Positions 56,321 through 64,000 are shown, counted from the first letter of the stretch. The stretch is 64,000 bases of DNA from Microbacterium proteolyticum (GCF_029639405.1 NZ_CP121273.1:62001-126000), one strand, 5' to 3'. The notes: a model not told the origin generated them from the letters alone. A program made the numbers and translations.

Positions 56321-57463
56321 ATGCATCATGAGGATGTGCTTGAAGTTGATCCATCGTCTGCGCAGCGGCTCGTCTCCGCGCGGAATGTCATTCATCTTGA
56401 CCCTGAGGGAGCCGTGCTCGACGGGATGTTGAATGGGTGGCGAGCCCAGCAGATTGCTCGCTTCTTGAAGGCTCCGACGATTGCGGCGAGAGAGCGGCTC
56501 GTGCGCCGGTTCGTGGACTTCACGGGTATGTACCCGTGGCAATGGACGCCGGCGGAGGCGGAGGCGTGGATCAGTGAGCTGCGCTCGGGCGTGAAGCCGT
56601 TGCGGCTATCGACGCTGCGTGGATACGAGATCGACATCAAGATGTTCTGCGAGTACATCACTGATCCTCGATATCCCTGGCTGTCCGAGTGTGAAGCGCG
56701 TTTTGGCGCTGCACCCAGACAGGTGTTCCATGAGGACAACTCGATTGTGCATGTCAGCGAGTACGAGGGCGATGCCGCGCGGCGACCGTTGACATTCGAC
56801 GAAGTCCAGGCGCTGTTCGATGCGGCCGACGGGCTCGCCGCCCGGATCCTGTCGCGACGGCGAAAGGGTGCGGTTCAGGCCGTGCGGGACGCCGCGCTTC
56901 TCAAGTGCGTCTATGCGTTCGGGTTGCGAAGACGTGAGGCGGTCATGCTTGATCTCGTGGATCTCCGCCGCAACGCGAAGCTGCCGCACCTAGACCGATT
57001 CGGTGCACTGTCGGTGCGCCATGGCAAAGCGAGCCGCGGGGGCCCGTCGAAGCGGCGCACGGTGCTCACCGTTCCGGAGATGGGCTGGATCGCGGAGACG
57101 CTGGCGCACTACCTCGATGAGGTTCGGCCGGCGTTGTCGTCATCGTCGAGTTCGTCGCCTGCTCTGTGGGTGACCGAACGGGGCACGAGGCTGAGCAGGC
57201 GTGCGGCGAACGAAGCGTTCTGTACAGCTCGTGATGCCGCGGGGATCGACTCTTCGTTGGATCTGCATTCGTTGCGGCACTCGTACGTGACGCACCTGGT
57301 GGAGTTCGACTACCCGGAGCGGTTCATTCAGGAGCAGGTGGGGCACTCGTTTTCCTCGACGACCGCGATCTACGTCGGCGTCTCTAACGAGTACCGGAAC
57401 CGGCTGCTCACCCAAGCTATTCACACCCGCTACGGCGCCGACTTCGAGGAGGCAGCACGGTGA
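56321..57463 (+). CDS. Tyrosine recombinase (integrase), first gene of a trio
   Basis: 380 residues from the ATG at 56321 (an ATG at 56309 is possible). The N-terminal SAM-like core-binding domain covers about 30-115, and the catalytic domain starts near 155. Active-site residues are visible: Arg in FGLRRREAVML, the HSLRHSYVTHL box, His in VGHSFSSTTAIYVGV with the nucleophilic Tyr. It is a full-length and apparently active enzyme. Its stop overlaps the GTG of the XRE gene by 4 bases. Confidence 0.92.
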   Translation: MHHEDVLEVDPSSAQRLVSARNVIHLDPEGAVLDGMLNGWRAQQIARFLKAPTIAARERLVRRFVDFTGMYPWQWTPAEAEAWISELRSGVKPLRLSTLRGYEIDIKMFCEYITDPRYPWLSECEARFGAAPRQVFHEDNSIVHVSEYEGDAARRPLTFDEVQALFDAADGLAARILSRRRKGAVQAVRDAALLKCVYAFGLRRREAVMLDLVDLRRNAKLPHLDRFGALSVRHGKASRGGPSKRRTVLTVPEMGWIAETLAHYLDEVRPALSSSSSSSPALWVTERGTRLSRRAANEAFCTARDAAGIDSSLDLHSLRHSYVTHLVEFDYPERFIQEQVGHSFSSTTAIYVGVSNEYRNRLLTQAIHTRYGADFEEAAR

Positions 57464-57789
57464 AAGAGATGGACTACGTCTGGCATCTGCGAGCGAAGAT
57501 GGCGGAGCGTGGAATGTTCGCCACGACGGACCTGCAGCCGCTGCTCGCTGAGCGTGGTGTCGCGCTCTCCCGGGAGCAGACCTACCGGCTGGTGACGGGT
57601 CAGCCGCAGCGCCTGAGCATGGTTACGCTGATCGCGCTGTGCGACATCCTTGAGTGCACACCCAACGACCTCATCGAACCCCGCATCGTCGAGGCGTCCG
57701 CCAGGAAGGCTTCCGGGGAAGTCATCCCGCGGAAGAGCCGAGTATCCGCCCGCCGAACGACGATCAATCGGCCCGGGCATTCGAAATGA
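57460..57789 (+). CDS. XRE-type helix-turn-helix protein, second gene of the trio
   Basis: A 109-residue protein: VWHLRAKMAERGMFATTDLQ, PLLAERGVALSREQTYRLVT, QRLSMVTLIALCDILECTPN. This is the HTH_26/Cro-C1 fold. The last 35 residues are basic and disordered. It overlaps the genes on both sides by 4 bases, so all three proteins should be made together. It is likely a regulator or accessory DNA-binding factor of the recombinase. Confidence 0.85.
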   Translation: MKEMDYVWHLRAKMAERGMFATTDLQPLLAERGVALSREQTYRLVTGQPQRLSMVTLIALCDILECTPNDLIEPRIVEASARKASGEVIPRKSRVSARRTTINRPGHSK

Positions 57790-59627
57790 CCGTGGTGCCG
57801 GAGCATCCTTGCTCCGAGTGCGGAAGCCGCGCCCCGCGGGTGAAACGACTCCCCGACGGTGGAGGGCTCTGCCGACCGTGCTACAACGTCAGCCGACGTA
57901 TGGAGTGCTCGCGCTGTGGTCGCATCCGTGCGCCCAGCGCTCGAGCCGAGGACGGCGCACCACTCTGCGGGCACTGCGCGCGCCCTAAGCGGGCGTGTGC
58001 GGGATGCGGCCGTGTCGATCACGTCACCGCCATCGTGGACGGTCAGGATCTCTGCCAGCGCTGCTACTCCGCACCGGTCAGAGCGTGCGGACAATGCGGA
58101 CGGGAGCGACGCGTCGCAACCCGCCACCAGAATGGCGTAGCAGATCTGTGCCACAGCTGCTACCGCACCCCCATCGCCGAGTGCGCCATCTGCGGTGAGA
58201 AGCGCGCGGTTCATACGACCTGGCCCCTCGGGTCTATATGCGGCGTGTGCTATCGACGCGAGCTCCGCCACCCCGACGGCTGCGGGTCTTGTGGGCAGGT
58301 GAAAGCGCTCATCGGTCGCGATGACCGAGGGGAGCGCGTTTGCGGGCCGTGTGCAGGGTCGACGCGCGACTACGTCTGTGCCACGTGTGGCGCCCCGGGT
58401 GAGCAGCACTTCGAGAACACCTGCATCCGCTGCTCCGTCGTTCGAGCCGCCGGCGACCTCCTCGCGTCCGCGACGGGGGTGATCCCCGGGCGTTTGGCCG
58501 GGCTCCCGGACGCGCTCGTTTATCGAGGTCGCGTGGACTCGACCATGAGATGGCTGCTCAAGCCCACCCCGAGAGCTCTGCTCCGAGCGATCGGGTCGGA
58601 AGAGTCGATCACGCATGCGCGCGTTGACGCGTGTCCGCCTGGGCAGGCGCGACATCATCTCCGTGCGCTCCTGGTCGACGTCGGCGTTCTCCCGGTACGA
58701 GATGAGCAGACTGAGCGGCTCGAAACATGGGTCGACGAGTACCTGATCCAGCTTCCTTCACACCATGCCGCCGAGATCACTCCCTATGCACAATGGAAGG
58801 TGCTGCGGACTGTGCGGCGGCGGGCAGGACGCCGCCGTACCACGGTCGGTGTCGCAGATTCCGCGCGTGAACGGATCCGCGCGGCCGCGCGACTCCTGCA
58901 GCACGTCGAGCAAGAAGGGGCGGGCTTCTCCGCGCTGACACAGGAGGTCCTAGACCGGTGGGTCGGCGGCAACGCAGCCCGCACCGGCGACATCGCACCG
59001 TTCATCTCGTGGCTCAGGTCCACCGGCCAGTATCCGGGACTCCGCGTCGAGCGCGGACAGCAGGCCAGGCCGAGCGAGGTCAGCGGGGAGGACGAGCATC
59101 ACGCTCTGGTCCGCACGTTTATCGCCGGGTCGGACGACACGGTGAGCCTCGCGACCAGGGTTGCCGCGCTGCTCGTGCTCCTTTACGGAGCTCGAACCGA
59201 CCGCATCCACCGGCTCACCACTGTCGACACCAGTACAGCCGGAGGACGAACGTATCTCGCGCTATCGACAGAACCCATCGAGATCCCGAACTCGGTCGCT
59301 CAACTCTTCGCGCAGCTCGTGAAAGAAGCTGAGCAGAATCCGGGGGCGACTCGGCGAGCCGGTGAGGGATCGTATCTATTCCCATCTCCCCGACGACACC
59401 ACGAGCCGATCCATCCCACGACCCTCGGACGGTGGATAGCGCGGGCCGGGGTCAGCCCGCGGATCGCCCGGAACTACGCCATGCTCGCCCTCGCTAGCGA
59501 CCTCCCCGCCGCTATCGTGGCCGTTCAGATGGGAATCACGCCGCAGACAGCGAGCCGATGGTCGCAGTTCTCGCAACGCGACAATTCCGAGTTCGTCGCC
59601 GCGAGAGCAGATTTCCTCCCCCGCTGA
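57786..59627 (+). CDS. Multi-zinc-ribbon protein with degenerate tyrosine-recombinase fold, third gene of the trio
   Basis: A 613-residue protein. Residues about 8-220 carry fourteen CxxC motifs, enough for seven zinc ribbons (CSECGS, CRPCYN, CSRCGR, CGHCAR and so on). From about residue 390 the sequence follows a tyrosine-recombinase catalytic domain (VAALLVLLYGARTDRIHRLT, then HPTTLGRWIARAGVSPRIAR and NYAMLALASDLPAAIVAVQM). The HxxR box and the nucleophilic Tyr are absent (QTASRWSQF where LGHxxxxTxxY is expected). It is therefore probably a DNA-binding partner rather than a catalyst. Confidence 0.8.
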   Translation: MTVVPEHPCSECGSRAPRVKRLPDGGGLCRPCYNVSRRMECSRCGRIRAPSARAEDGAPLCGHCARPKRACAGCGRVDHVTAIVDGQDLCQRCYSAPVRACGQCGRERRVATRHQNGVADLCHSCYRTPIAECAICGEKRAVHTTWPLGSICGVCYRRELRHPDGCGSCGQVKALIGRDDRGERVCGPCAGSTRDYVCATCGAPGEQHFENTCIRCSVVRAAGDLLASATGVIPGRLAGLPDALVYRGRVDSTMRWLLKPTPRALLRAIGSEESITHARVDACPPGQARHHLRALLVDVGVLPVRDEQTERLETWVDEYLIQLPSHHAAEITPYAQWKVLRTVRRRAGRRRTTVGVADSARERIRAAARLLQHVEQEGAGFSALTQEVLDRWVGGNAARTGDIAPFISWLRSTGQYPGLRVERGQQARPSEVSGEDEHHALVRTFIAGSDDTVSLATRVAALLVLLYGARTDRIHRLTTVDTSTAGGRTYLALSTEPIEIPNSVAQLFAQLVKEAEQNPGATRRAGEGSYLFPSPRRHHEPIHPTTLGRWIARAGVSPRIARNYAMLALASDLPAAIVAVQMGITPQTASRWSQFSQRDNSEFVAARADFLPR

Positions 59628-59728
59628 GGGCACATCGGAGTGGGTTCAGGCAGCCGCGGCCCGAGAACTCCAAGCCGAGTCAATTCCTTCCAGGACGCTA
59701 ACAATCAGGGACGCAGTGCGGCGCTGGG

Positions 59729-60994
59729 TCAAGTGTCCAGGGGGTGTCTCGTCTCGACGTCCCGCATGCGTCCGGCTAGAAGCGCGACGATGGCGAGCAG
59801 CGTCGGCGCGACGCCGGCCACGATGAAGATGGCTGGTATCGGCACGATCAGCGATAGGGGCCCGGCGATGGCGATCGAGACGGGCATGAACGCGATGGAG
59901 ACGAAGAAGTCGAGACTGGCGACACGGCCGATCATTTCGGGTGGCACGAGGCGTTGAAGCAGTGTGCCCCAGATCACCACGCCGGCTCCTGTGGCAGCTC
60001 CGACCGCGAACAGTGTGGCGAGCATCACTATTAGGTTGTTGGCGAGGCCGATGAGCACGAGCGGGAGGGTTCCGCCGCCCCAGAGGCCGATCATCAGTGT
60101 CAGGTATCGCCGGGGCAGTTTGAGTGACGACACGATGAGCGATCCGATGGCGCCTCCGATTCCGTAGGCGGCGAGTAGTAGTCCGAACGTTGCTTCGGCG
60201 TCGTCGAATCGGTCGCGGGTGAGGAAGGGGAGAAGTACCTCGATTGGGCCCTGGATGATGAGCGCGAGGGATGATCCGAAGATCAGGGTCCATAGCAGCC
60301 AGCGGGTGCGGGCGACGTAGCGGACCCCGGCTTTGAGGTCGCCCCACACGCTCGTGCGTTGCTGCGACTGTTCCGGTTCGGTGGTTTCCTCCCGGCGGCT
60401 GAGGAACAGTGTGATGACGAACGCGACTGCGTAGGACGCGGCGACGATGACCGCTCCGATGGCGGGGAAGAACGCCCCGACGATGATCCCTCCGAGGGCG
60501 GGTCCGAGGCCCTGCCCCATCGAGGGCCGGAGAGCCCCTTCGAGCCCGTTTGCGGCGAGCAGTTGTTCGGGCGGTAGTACTTGGGGGAGGTAGGCGCTGT
60601 AGGCCGGGTAGAAGAACGCACTACCCGCGCCCATGGCGAACGAGGCGAGCCCGACATGCCACAACTCGATCGCGCCCGTGAGGGACAGCACCGCGACGGC
60701 GGCCATGACCGCCGCGGTGAGTCCCTGCACGGTGATGATGATCCGCCGCTTCGAGAAGCGATCGGCTACCACCCCGCCGAGGACCGAGAAAGCGAAGAGG
60801 CCGAGGCTGAGCCCGGTAGCGACGGCTGACAGGGCAAGGGGGCTGTCGTCGAGTGCGAGCACCTGAAACACCATGACGATGGTCCACATGCCGGTGCCGA
60901 AGACTTCGATACCGACGGCCGCGAACAGCAGCCGGTAGTCGCGGGTAGCGAGAGGGCGCAGCGCCCGCAGCCGGTCGGGAGTCTCGCGGGTCAT
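59729..60994 (-). CDS. MFS efflux transporter (Mef-like)
   Basis: A 421-residue, 12-helix protein. The cytoplasmic loop motif GGVVADRFSKRRIIITVQG between helices 2 and 3 is the MFS signature. The overall shape (RPLATRDYRLLFAAVGIEVF start, PPEQLLAANGLEGALRPSMGQ loop) matches the DHA3 drug:H+ antiporters such as Mef and Tap. It overlaps the ABC-F gene by 4 bases, so the pair resembles mef-msr macrolide-resistance arrangements. Substrate not proven. Confidence 0.88.
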   Translation of the reverse strand: MTRETPDRLRALRPLATRDYRLLFAAVGIEVFGTGMWTIVMVFQVLALDDSPLALSAVATGLSLGLFAFSVLGGVVADRFSKRRIIITVQGLTAAVMAAVAVLSLTGAIELWHVGLASFAMGAGSAFFYPAYSAYLPQVLPPEQLLAANGLEGALRPSMGQGLGPALGGIIVGAFFPAIGAVIVAASYAVAFVITLFLSRREETTEPEQSQQRTSVWGDLKAGVRYVARTRWLLWTLIFGSSLALIIQGPIEVLLPFLTRDRFDDAEATFGLLLAAYGIGGAIGSLIVSSLKLPRRYLTLMIGLWGGGTLPLVLIGLANNLIVMLATLFAVGAATGAGVVIWGTLLQRLVPPEMIGRVASLDFFVSIAFMPVSIAIAGPLSLIVPIPAIFIVAGVAPTLLAIVALLAGRMRDVETRHPLDT

Positions 60995-62631
60995 ACGAGC
61001 GCCTCGCTTTCGGTCGTAGCTTCCAGTTGCAGTGCCGGCCAGCCTTCGACGTCGCGGAGAAGCTGCCGGTCGTGGGTGGATACGACAACAGCCGCTTGGG
61101 TGGCGTTGAGCGCGTCGGTCAGTTCGTCGACGAGCGCGATCGATAGGTGGTTGGTCGGTTCGTCGAGCAAGAGCACGTGCGGCTTGGTGGCGAGCACCAG
61201 GGCCAGCTCGAGGCGCCGTTGCTGGCCCATCGACAGCTCACCTATCCGCTTGCTCGATTCGCGGGCGCGCAGGAGCCCGAGCTGCGAGAGACCGACTGCC
61301 TCACGCGATGGAACGAGCGCGTCGACGTGGGCTGCGTAGAACTCGCTCGCGCGACGATCCAGCGGCAGCTCCGACTCTTGGCGCAGAAAAGCGAGCCGCA
61401 CGTTCTGCGGGCGACGAACGGTGCCGGTGTCCGGGCGGAGGTCTCCCGCTGCGACGCTCAGCAGTGTGGACTTGCCGGCCCCGTTGGGTCCGGTCACTAC
61501 GAGACGCCCGCGGTGTGACAAAGAGAACGCCGCCGGGCGCGTAAGCCTGCCGGTCACGGTCACGTCCTCCACGCTCAACAGCACCGCTCCGGTTCGGGTC
61601 GCAAGCTCCGGGAAGCGAAACACTTGCGGCGGCTCGGGAACAGTCACCGCGTGCGCTTCGAGTTGCTCCTGCCGGCGATGCACGCTCTGCACGAGCCCGC
61701 CCGCGCGCGTGGCCCGTCCGTGCTTGTTGGTTCCCTTCTCTGGTCGCCACCCCGAGACGAGTCGGTTCTGCGCCGAGCTGAGACTGTCCTGCAGCCGCGC
61801 GAGCTCGGTCTGCTGTCGCTCGAATTCGTGCTCCCACCGTTCGCGCTCGGCGCGCCGGCCCTCGCGGTAGCCGGCATAACCGTTGCCGTACACGCGCACC
61901 CGGTCATCCGGGGTCGGGTCGAGGTCCACGATCGTCTCCGCGACGTCGGAGAGCAGCGCGCGATCATGGGTGACGACGACCACGCCGCCGTTTCGCGACC
62001 GCAGTTGCGTGGTCAGAAACTCGAGGCCGCTTCGATCGAGGTGATTTGTGGGTTCGTCGAGGAGCAGGAAATCGTCGTCGGCGCCGAGCAGGCACGCCAG
62101 ACGGACTCGATAGCGCTGCCCGACGGAGAGGTCGTCCAGGCGCCGGGATGGCTCCGTTTCGGCGTCGAGTGCTTCCAACGCGATCTGCACCCGCCGTTCG
62201 GCATCCCACGCATCGAGGACTTCGGCGTGTTCCAATGCGGCGGCGTATCGTTCTTCGGCGCCGGGGACGCCTGCGGCGAGTGACACCGCGGCCGAATCGA
62301 GGGCCGCAACGGCGGCGAGCGGCTGCGCGATCGCTTCCGCGACCGCCTGGCCCACTGTGCGGTTGCCGCCGGTCGGCATCTCTTGTTCGGCTATGCCGAC
62401 CGTCCCGAGTCGCTGCACTACTCCGCTGTCCGGGGTGAGAGCGCCGCTGAGGACGTGCAGGAGCGTCGACTTCCCCCGGCCGTTCTCGCCCACGATCGCT
62501 ACTCGCGAGGTGGCCGTGACCGTGAGGTCGACGTGGCTGAGGACGGGGGTGGCTCCGCGCGTTACGGAGACGTCGGAGGCGATGAGCTGCGCGCGATGGC
62601 GCGCTGATAGAGGGGTGTTGAGGGAGAGCAT
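60991..62631 (-). CDS. ABC-F ribosome-protection ATPase (antibiotic resistance type)
   Basis: A 546-residue protein with two ATPase domains and no membrane helices. It has Walker A GENGRGKST and GPNGAGKST, signatures LSVGQRYR and LSMGQQRR, and Walker B LLLDEPTNHLD and LLLDEPTNHLS. A charged, Arg-rich interdomain linker (about residues 245-320) would reach the peptidyl-transferase centre. This set fits macrolide/lincosamide/streptogramin-type ABC-F proteins. The ATG at 62631 is preferred, with AAGGATACG upstream. An upstream mini-ORF and promoter (62767-62828) suggest attenuation control. Confidence 0.9.
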   Translation of the reverse strand: MLSLNTPLSARHRAQLIASDVSVTRGATPVLSHVDLTVTATSRVAIVGENGRGKSTLLHVLSGALTPDSGVVQRLGTVGIAEQEMPTGGNRTVGQAVAEAIAQPLAAVAALDSAAVSLAAGVPGAEERYAAALEHAEVLDAWDAERRVQIALEALDAETEPSRRLDDLSVGQRYRVRLACLLGADDDFLLLDEPTNHLDRSGLEFLTTQLRSRNGGVVVVTHDRALLSDVAETIVDLDPTPDDRVRVYGNGYAGYREGRRAERERWEHEFERQQTELARLQDSLSSAQNRLVSGWRPEKGTNKHGRATRAGGLVQSVHRRQEQLEAHAVTVPEPPQVFRFPELATRTGAVLLSVEDVTVTGRLTRPAAFSLSHRGRLVVTGPNGAGKSTLLSVAAGDLRPDTGTVRRPQNVRLAFLRQESELPLDRRASEFYAAHVDALVPSREAVGLSQLGLLRARESSKRIGELSMGQQRRLELALVLATKPHVLLLDEPTNHLSIALVDELTDALNATQAAVVVSTHDRQLLRDVEGWPALQLEATTESEALV

Positions 62632-62766
62632 TCGTATCCTTCGGAAACGACGCACCGCACGGCTATGAAGCGTGCGAGGGTGCGCAAGGTGACGGCGACC
62701 CGTGCAGGGTCGAGAACGAGCGGCCGCCGCAGGCTCGGATGACTCAACGAGCGCGGTAGGCCTTAC

Positions 62767-62796
62767 TCAGCCGTCACAGGAAGTACAAATGCACAT
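62767..62796 (-). CDS. Candidate leader peptide (MCICTSCDG)
   Basis: A nine-codon frame begins 4 bases after a good -10 sequence and ends 135 bases before the ABC-F start. Its position directly at the predicted transcription start suggests leaderless translation. Short leader peptides that stall ribosomes in the presence of drug commonly control ABC-F genes. It is a sequence-based guess. Confidence 0.4.
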   Translation of the reverse strand: MCICTSCDG

Positions 62797-62800
62797 TCCG

Positions 62801-62828
62801 AGTGTATCGAACGACGTGATCAGAGCAA
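62801..62828 (-). promoter_or_regulatory. Promoter of the ABC-F/MFS operon
   Basis: On the minus strand TTGCTC (62828-62823) and TACACT (62806-62801) are separated by 16 bp, close to the sigma-A consensus. No WhiB7-type AT box was seen upstream of the -35. Confidence 0.5.
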
Positions 62829-63056
62829 CCACCGAAGAGACTCCGCCTGGAGTTTGTGGCTCTCGTCAGCGGGACGCGCCTGCCCGGAGATCTCCGCAAC
62901 AGAGGAGAGGTACAAGCCCACCACACTCGGCGGACGACGATCTGCTAGCTGTCGCTCAAAGGCATGAGCGGATCGACGCGTGCTTGCGAATAGCGCAACC
63001 TTCAATATTGCTTCTCCGCCAGTCGCGAAGTTCGCCGCGTGACCCCCAGCCAAAAC
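62829..63056. other. Intergenic region, no gene seen
   Basis: Between the drug-resistance promoter and the first operator motif. It has moderate GC and no open frame with convincing composition on either strand. It may hold promoter elements for the gene at 63145. Confidence 0.4.
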
Positions 63057-63113
63057 AGTACTAATCCCGTTACCACTAACCGAAAACACCCCTAATAGTA
63101 CTAATAGGGGTAC
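63057..63113. promoter_or_regulatory. Plasmid operator motif, sites 4 and 5
   Basis: AGTACTAATCCCGTTAC (63057-63073) and AGTACTAATAGGGGTAC (63097-63113), spaced 40 bp start to start. The second lies in CCCCTAAT-AGTACT-AATAGGGG, nearly a full palindrome, which shows the symmetry of the target. They precede the gene at 63145. Confidence 0.7.
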
Positions 63114-63144
63114 AGGCGCAAAGCGCACGACCGAAGGAGACACC

Positions 63145-63381
63145 ATGGAGAAGATCGCCGTTACCCGCCTCGCAGACCTTCGCGCAGGGGACCGCCTCGT
63201 AAGCCTGGACGGCCGCGCATATATTCCGGTGCGGATCGTTGCGCAGGGGCTCGGGTGCATCGGCGCAGGAACCGTTCAAGGTGTGCGCCTGGTGAACCCG
63301 TTCCCAAGTAGCGACGTCGAGCACGTGTTCTACCCGTCGCAGATGGACGGGCACCGCATCGAGGTTGAGCGCAGCAACTAA
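63145..63381 (+). CDS. Small plasmid hypothetical protein
   Basis: A 78-residue protein: EKIAVTRLADLRAGDRLVSL, DGRAYIPVRIVAQGLGCIGA, GTVQGVRLVNPF, then HVFYPSQMDGHRIEVER. It is a small beta-barrel-like protein with no known family. GAAGGAGACACC precedes the ATG. Operator-motif sites flank it on both sides, so it likely belongs to the same regulon as parA. Confidence 0.65.
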   Translation: MEKIAVTRLADLRAGDRLVSLDGRAYIPVRIVAQGLGCIGAGTVQGVRLVNPFPSSDVEHVFYPSQMDGHRIEVERSN

Positions 63382-63397
63382 CCCTAATACCCCTAAC

Positions 63398-63414
63398 AGT
63401 ACTAATCCCGTTAC
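63398..63414. promoter_or_regulatory. Plasmid operator motif, site 6
   Basis: AGTACTAATCCCGTTAC, identical to sites 1 and 4, 109 bases before parA and just after the stop of the small gene at 63145-63381. Confidence 0.65.
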
Positions 63415-63438
63415 TATGGAGTGAGATCCCAGACTCGC

Positions 63439-63470
63439 AGGGGTGCGCCGCCACGGCAAAGCGCACCCCT
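63439..63470 (+). terminator. Hairpin between operator sites upstream of parA
   Basis: AGGGGTGCGC pairs perfectly with GCGCACCCCT across a 12-nt loop. No T tract follows. It lies between operator sites 6 and 7, so it may attenuate transcription into parA or simply terminate the upstream gene. Confidence 0.5.
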
Positions 63471-63473
63471 AAG

Positions 63474-63490
63474 AGTACTATTACCGTTAC
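63474..63490. promoter_or_regulatory. Plasmid operator motif, site 7
   Basis: AGTACTATTACCGTTAC, 16 bases before the parA ATG and overlapping the position expected for its promoter or leader. Confidence 0.65.
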
Positions 63491-63506
63491 AAGGAAGGTG
63501 CCTCAC

Positions 63507-64000
63507 ATGACTCTTCGCATCCTCGCCGTCGTCGGGCAGAAGGGCGGCGTCGGTAAGACGACGACCGTCATGAACCTCGCCGCAGTGCTGTCAGATCATG
63601 CCCGCGTACTCGTCGTCGACGTCGACCCGCAGCGCAGCGCAACCGACTGGGCGGAGGCGGGAGGGGACAATGTGCCCTTCGACTTCGCTACCGAGTCAGA
63701 CCCCCAAGTCCTCGCCGGTCTACGGCGCACCAACGAGTACGACGTGATCGTCGTCGACACCCCGGGAAGCTTGCGGGACACCGACGTTCTCGGCGCGGTC
63801 CTCGACAACAGCGATTTCGTCATCCTGCCCATGGAACCCGCGACCATGAGCGTGAAGCCCGCAGTTCGCGTCATTCGCCAGCTGATCGAGCCGCGGAACC
63901 TGCCCTACCGAGTCCTGGTGAGCCGTGTGAAGCGCGATCCCTCCGCGGTGCGCCGCAAAGACGACGCGCTCGAACTCCTCGACGAGATGCACCTCCCACG
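63507..64000 (+). CDS. parA: ParA-family partition ATPase, 3' end outside the window
   Basis: 164 codons are visible, starting at an ATG with AAGGAAGG upstream. The deviant Walker A GQKGGVGKTT (residues 10-19), VLVVDVDPQRSATDWA and VIVVDTPGS are the ParA signatures. There is no N-terminal HTH, so it is a small (type Ib-like) ParA. This would make a separate DNA-binding factor responsible for autoregulation, perhaps acting at the AGTACT sites. The frame runs off the window edge. Confidence 0.92.
   Translation, partial: MTLRILAVVGQKGGVGKTTTVMNLAAVLSDHARVLVVDVDPQRSATDWAEAGGDNVPFDFATESDPQVLAGLRRTNEYDVIVVDTPGSLRDTDVLGAVLDNSDFVILPMEPATMSVKPAVRVIRQLIEPRNLPYRVLVSRVKRDPSAVRRKDDALELLDEMHLP

Noticed and set aside
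55600..56331. Long open frame spanning the second RNA-like element and the redoxin gene
   Set aside because: It runs across operator sites and the structured element, its residues are Arg/Pro/Ser-rich as in out-of-frame GC-rich DNA, and it overlaps the clear redoxin gene in another frame.
1..64000. CRISPR arrays, tRNA or rRNA genes
   Set aside because: No regularly spaced repeats and no recognisable cloverleaf or rRNA sequence were seen.

Overview
The window is high-GC actinobacterial DNA and looks like accessory sequence of a large plasmid from a Microbacterium-like member of the Microbacteriaceae. The lineage is inferred from family content (DUF7882-like, DUF6153-like and DUF4307-like proteins, actinobacterial System II cytochrome c genes), not from a marker gene. 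Plasmid features cluster at the right end: a probable replication protein (53113-54336), small plasmid-type genes, and a ParA that runs off the right edge (63507-64000). I saw no rRNA, tRNA or CRISPR array.

Layout. (1) 1-14557: a dense run of often overlapping plus-strand genes for extracytoplasmic thiol redox, System II cytochrome c biogenesis, lipoprotein maturation and copper handling: DsbA-like, flavoprotein, LspA, ResA-like, CcdA, ResB, CtaG, Lnt, CopC, M23 peptidase, CcsB and a CopD-CtaG fusion. (2) 14629-25075: a metal-resistance island. It holds a CmtR-like sensor with a CDF transporter; CsoR, CopZ, CopA, CopB, a copper-storage four-helix protein, DUF305 and F510_1955-like lipoproteins; and a cadmium module CmtR-CadD-LspA. 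(3) 25819-30124 and 40870-47675: two envelope or general-stress blocks (TetR, PRC-barrel/DUF2382, conserved TM-helix protein; ECF sigma factor with Asp23/Gls24 proteins, BrkB/YihY, orphan response regulator, several DUF7882-like proteins). They are separated by (4) 30173-40544, mobile and acquired DNA: a resolvase with a res-like site, a truncated transposase, a TetR/hydroxyacyl-CoA dehydrogenase/oleate hydratase cassette, and an ISL3 element interrupted by an IS21-family element. (5) 47761-52970: a serine recombinase, then envelope-type plasmid genes (membrane-anchored proteins, M15 peptidase, FHA protein) and small DNA-binding proteins. (6) 53113-64000: Rep-like protein, two copies of a structured leader-like element, a three-gene tyrosine-recombinase module, an MFS/ABC-F drug-resistance pair, and ParA.

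How the parts fit. The left 25 kb is a coherent metal and periplasm-facing package. Copper is sensed by CsoR, chaperoned by CopZ, exported by CopA/CopB and buffered by Csp. CopC/CopD, the DsbA/ResA/CcdA thiol system and the lipoprotein enzymes serve the outer face of the membrane. Cadmium and a second divalent metal have their own sensor-transporter pairs.

Most unusual points: a repeated operator-like motif (AGTACTAATCCCGTTAC type) in front of the partition gene and other small plasmid genes; two copies of a roughly 180-230-bp element with a shared terminal stem and a covarying hairpin, each just upstream of a gene; an integrase/XRE/multi-zinc-ribbon trio whose third member looks like a catalytically dead recombinase; and an IS21-family element carrying two passenger genes and its own operator, delimited exactly by a 6-bp target duplication inside the ISL3 transposase.
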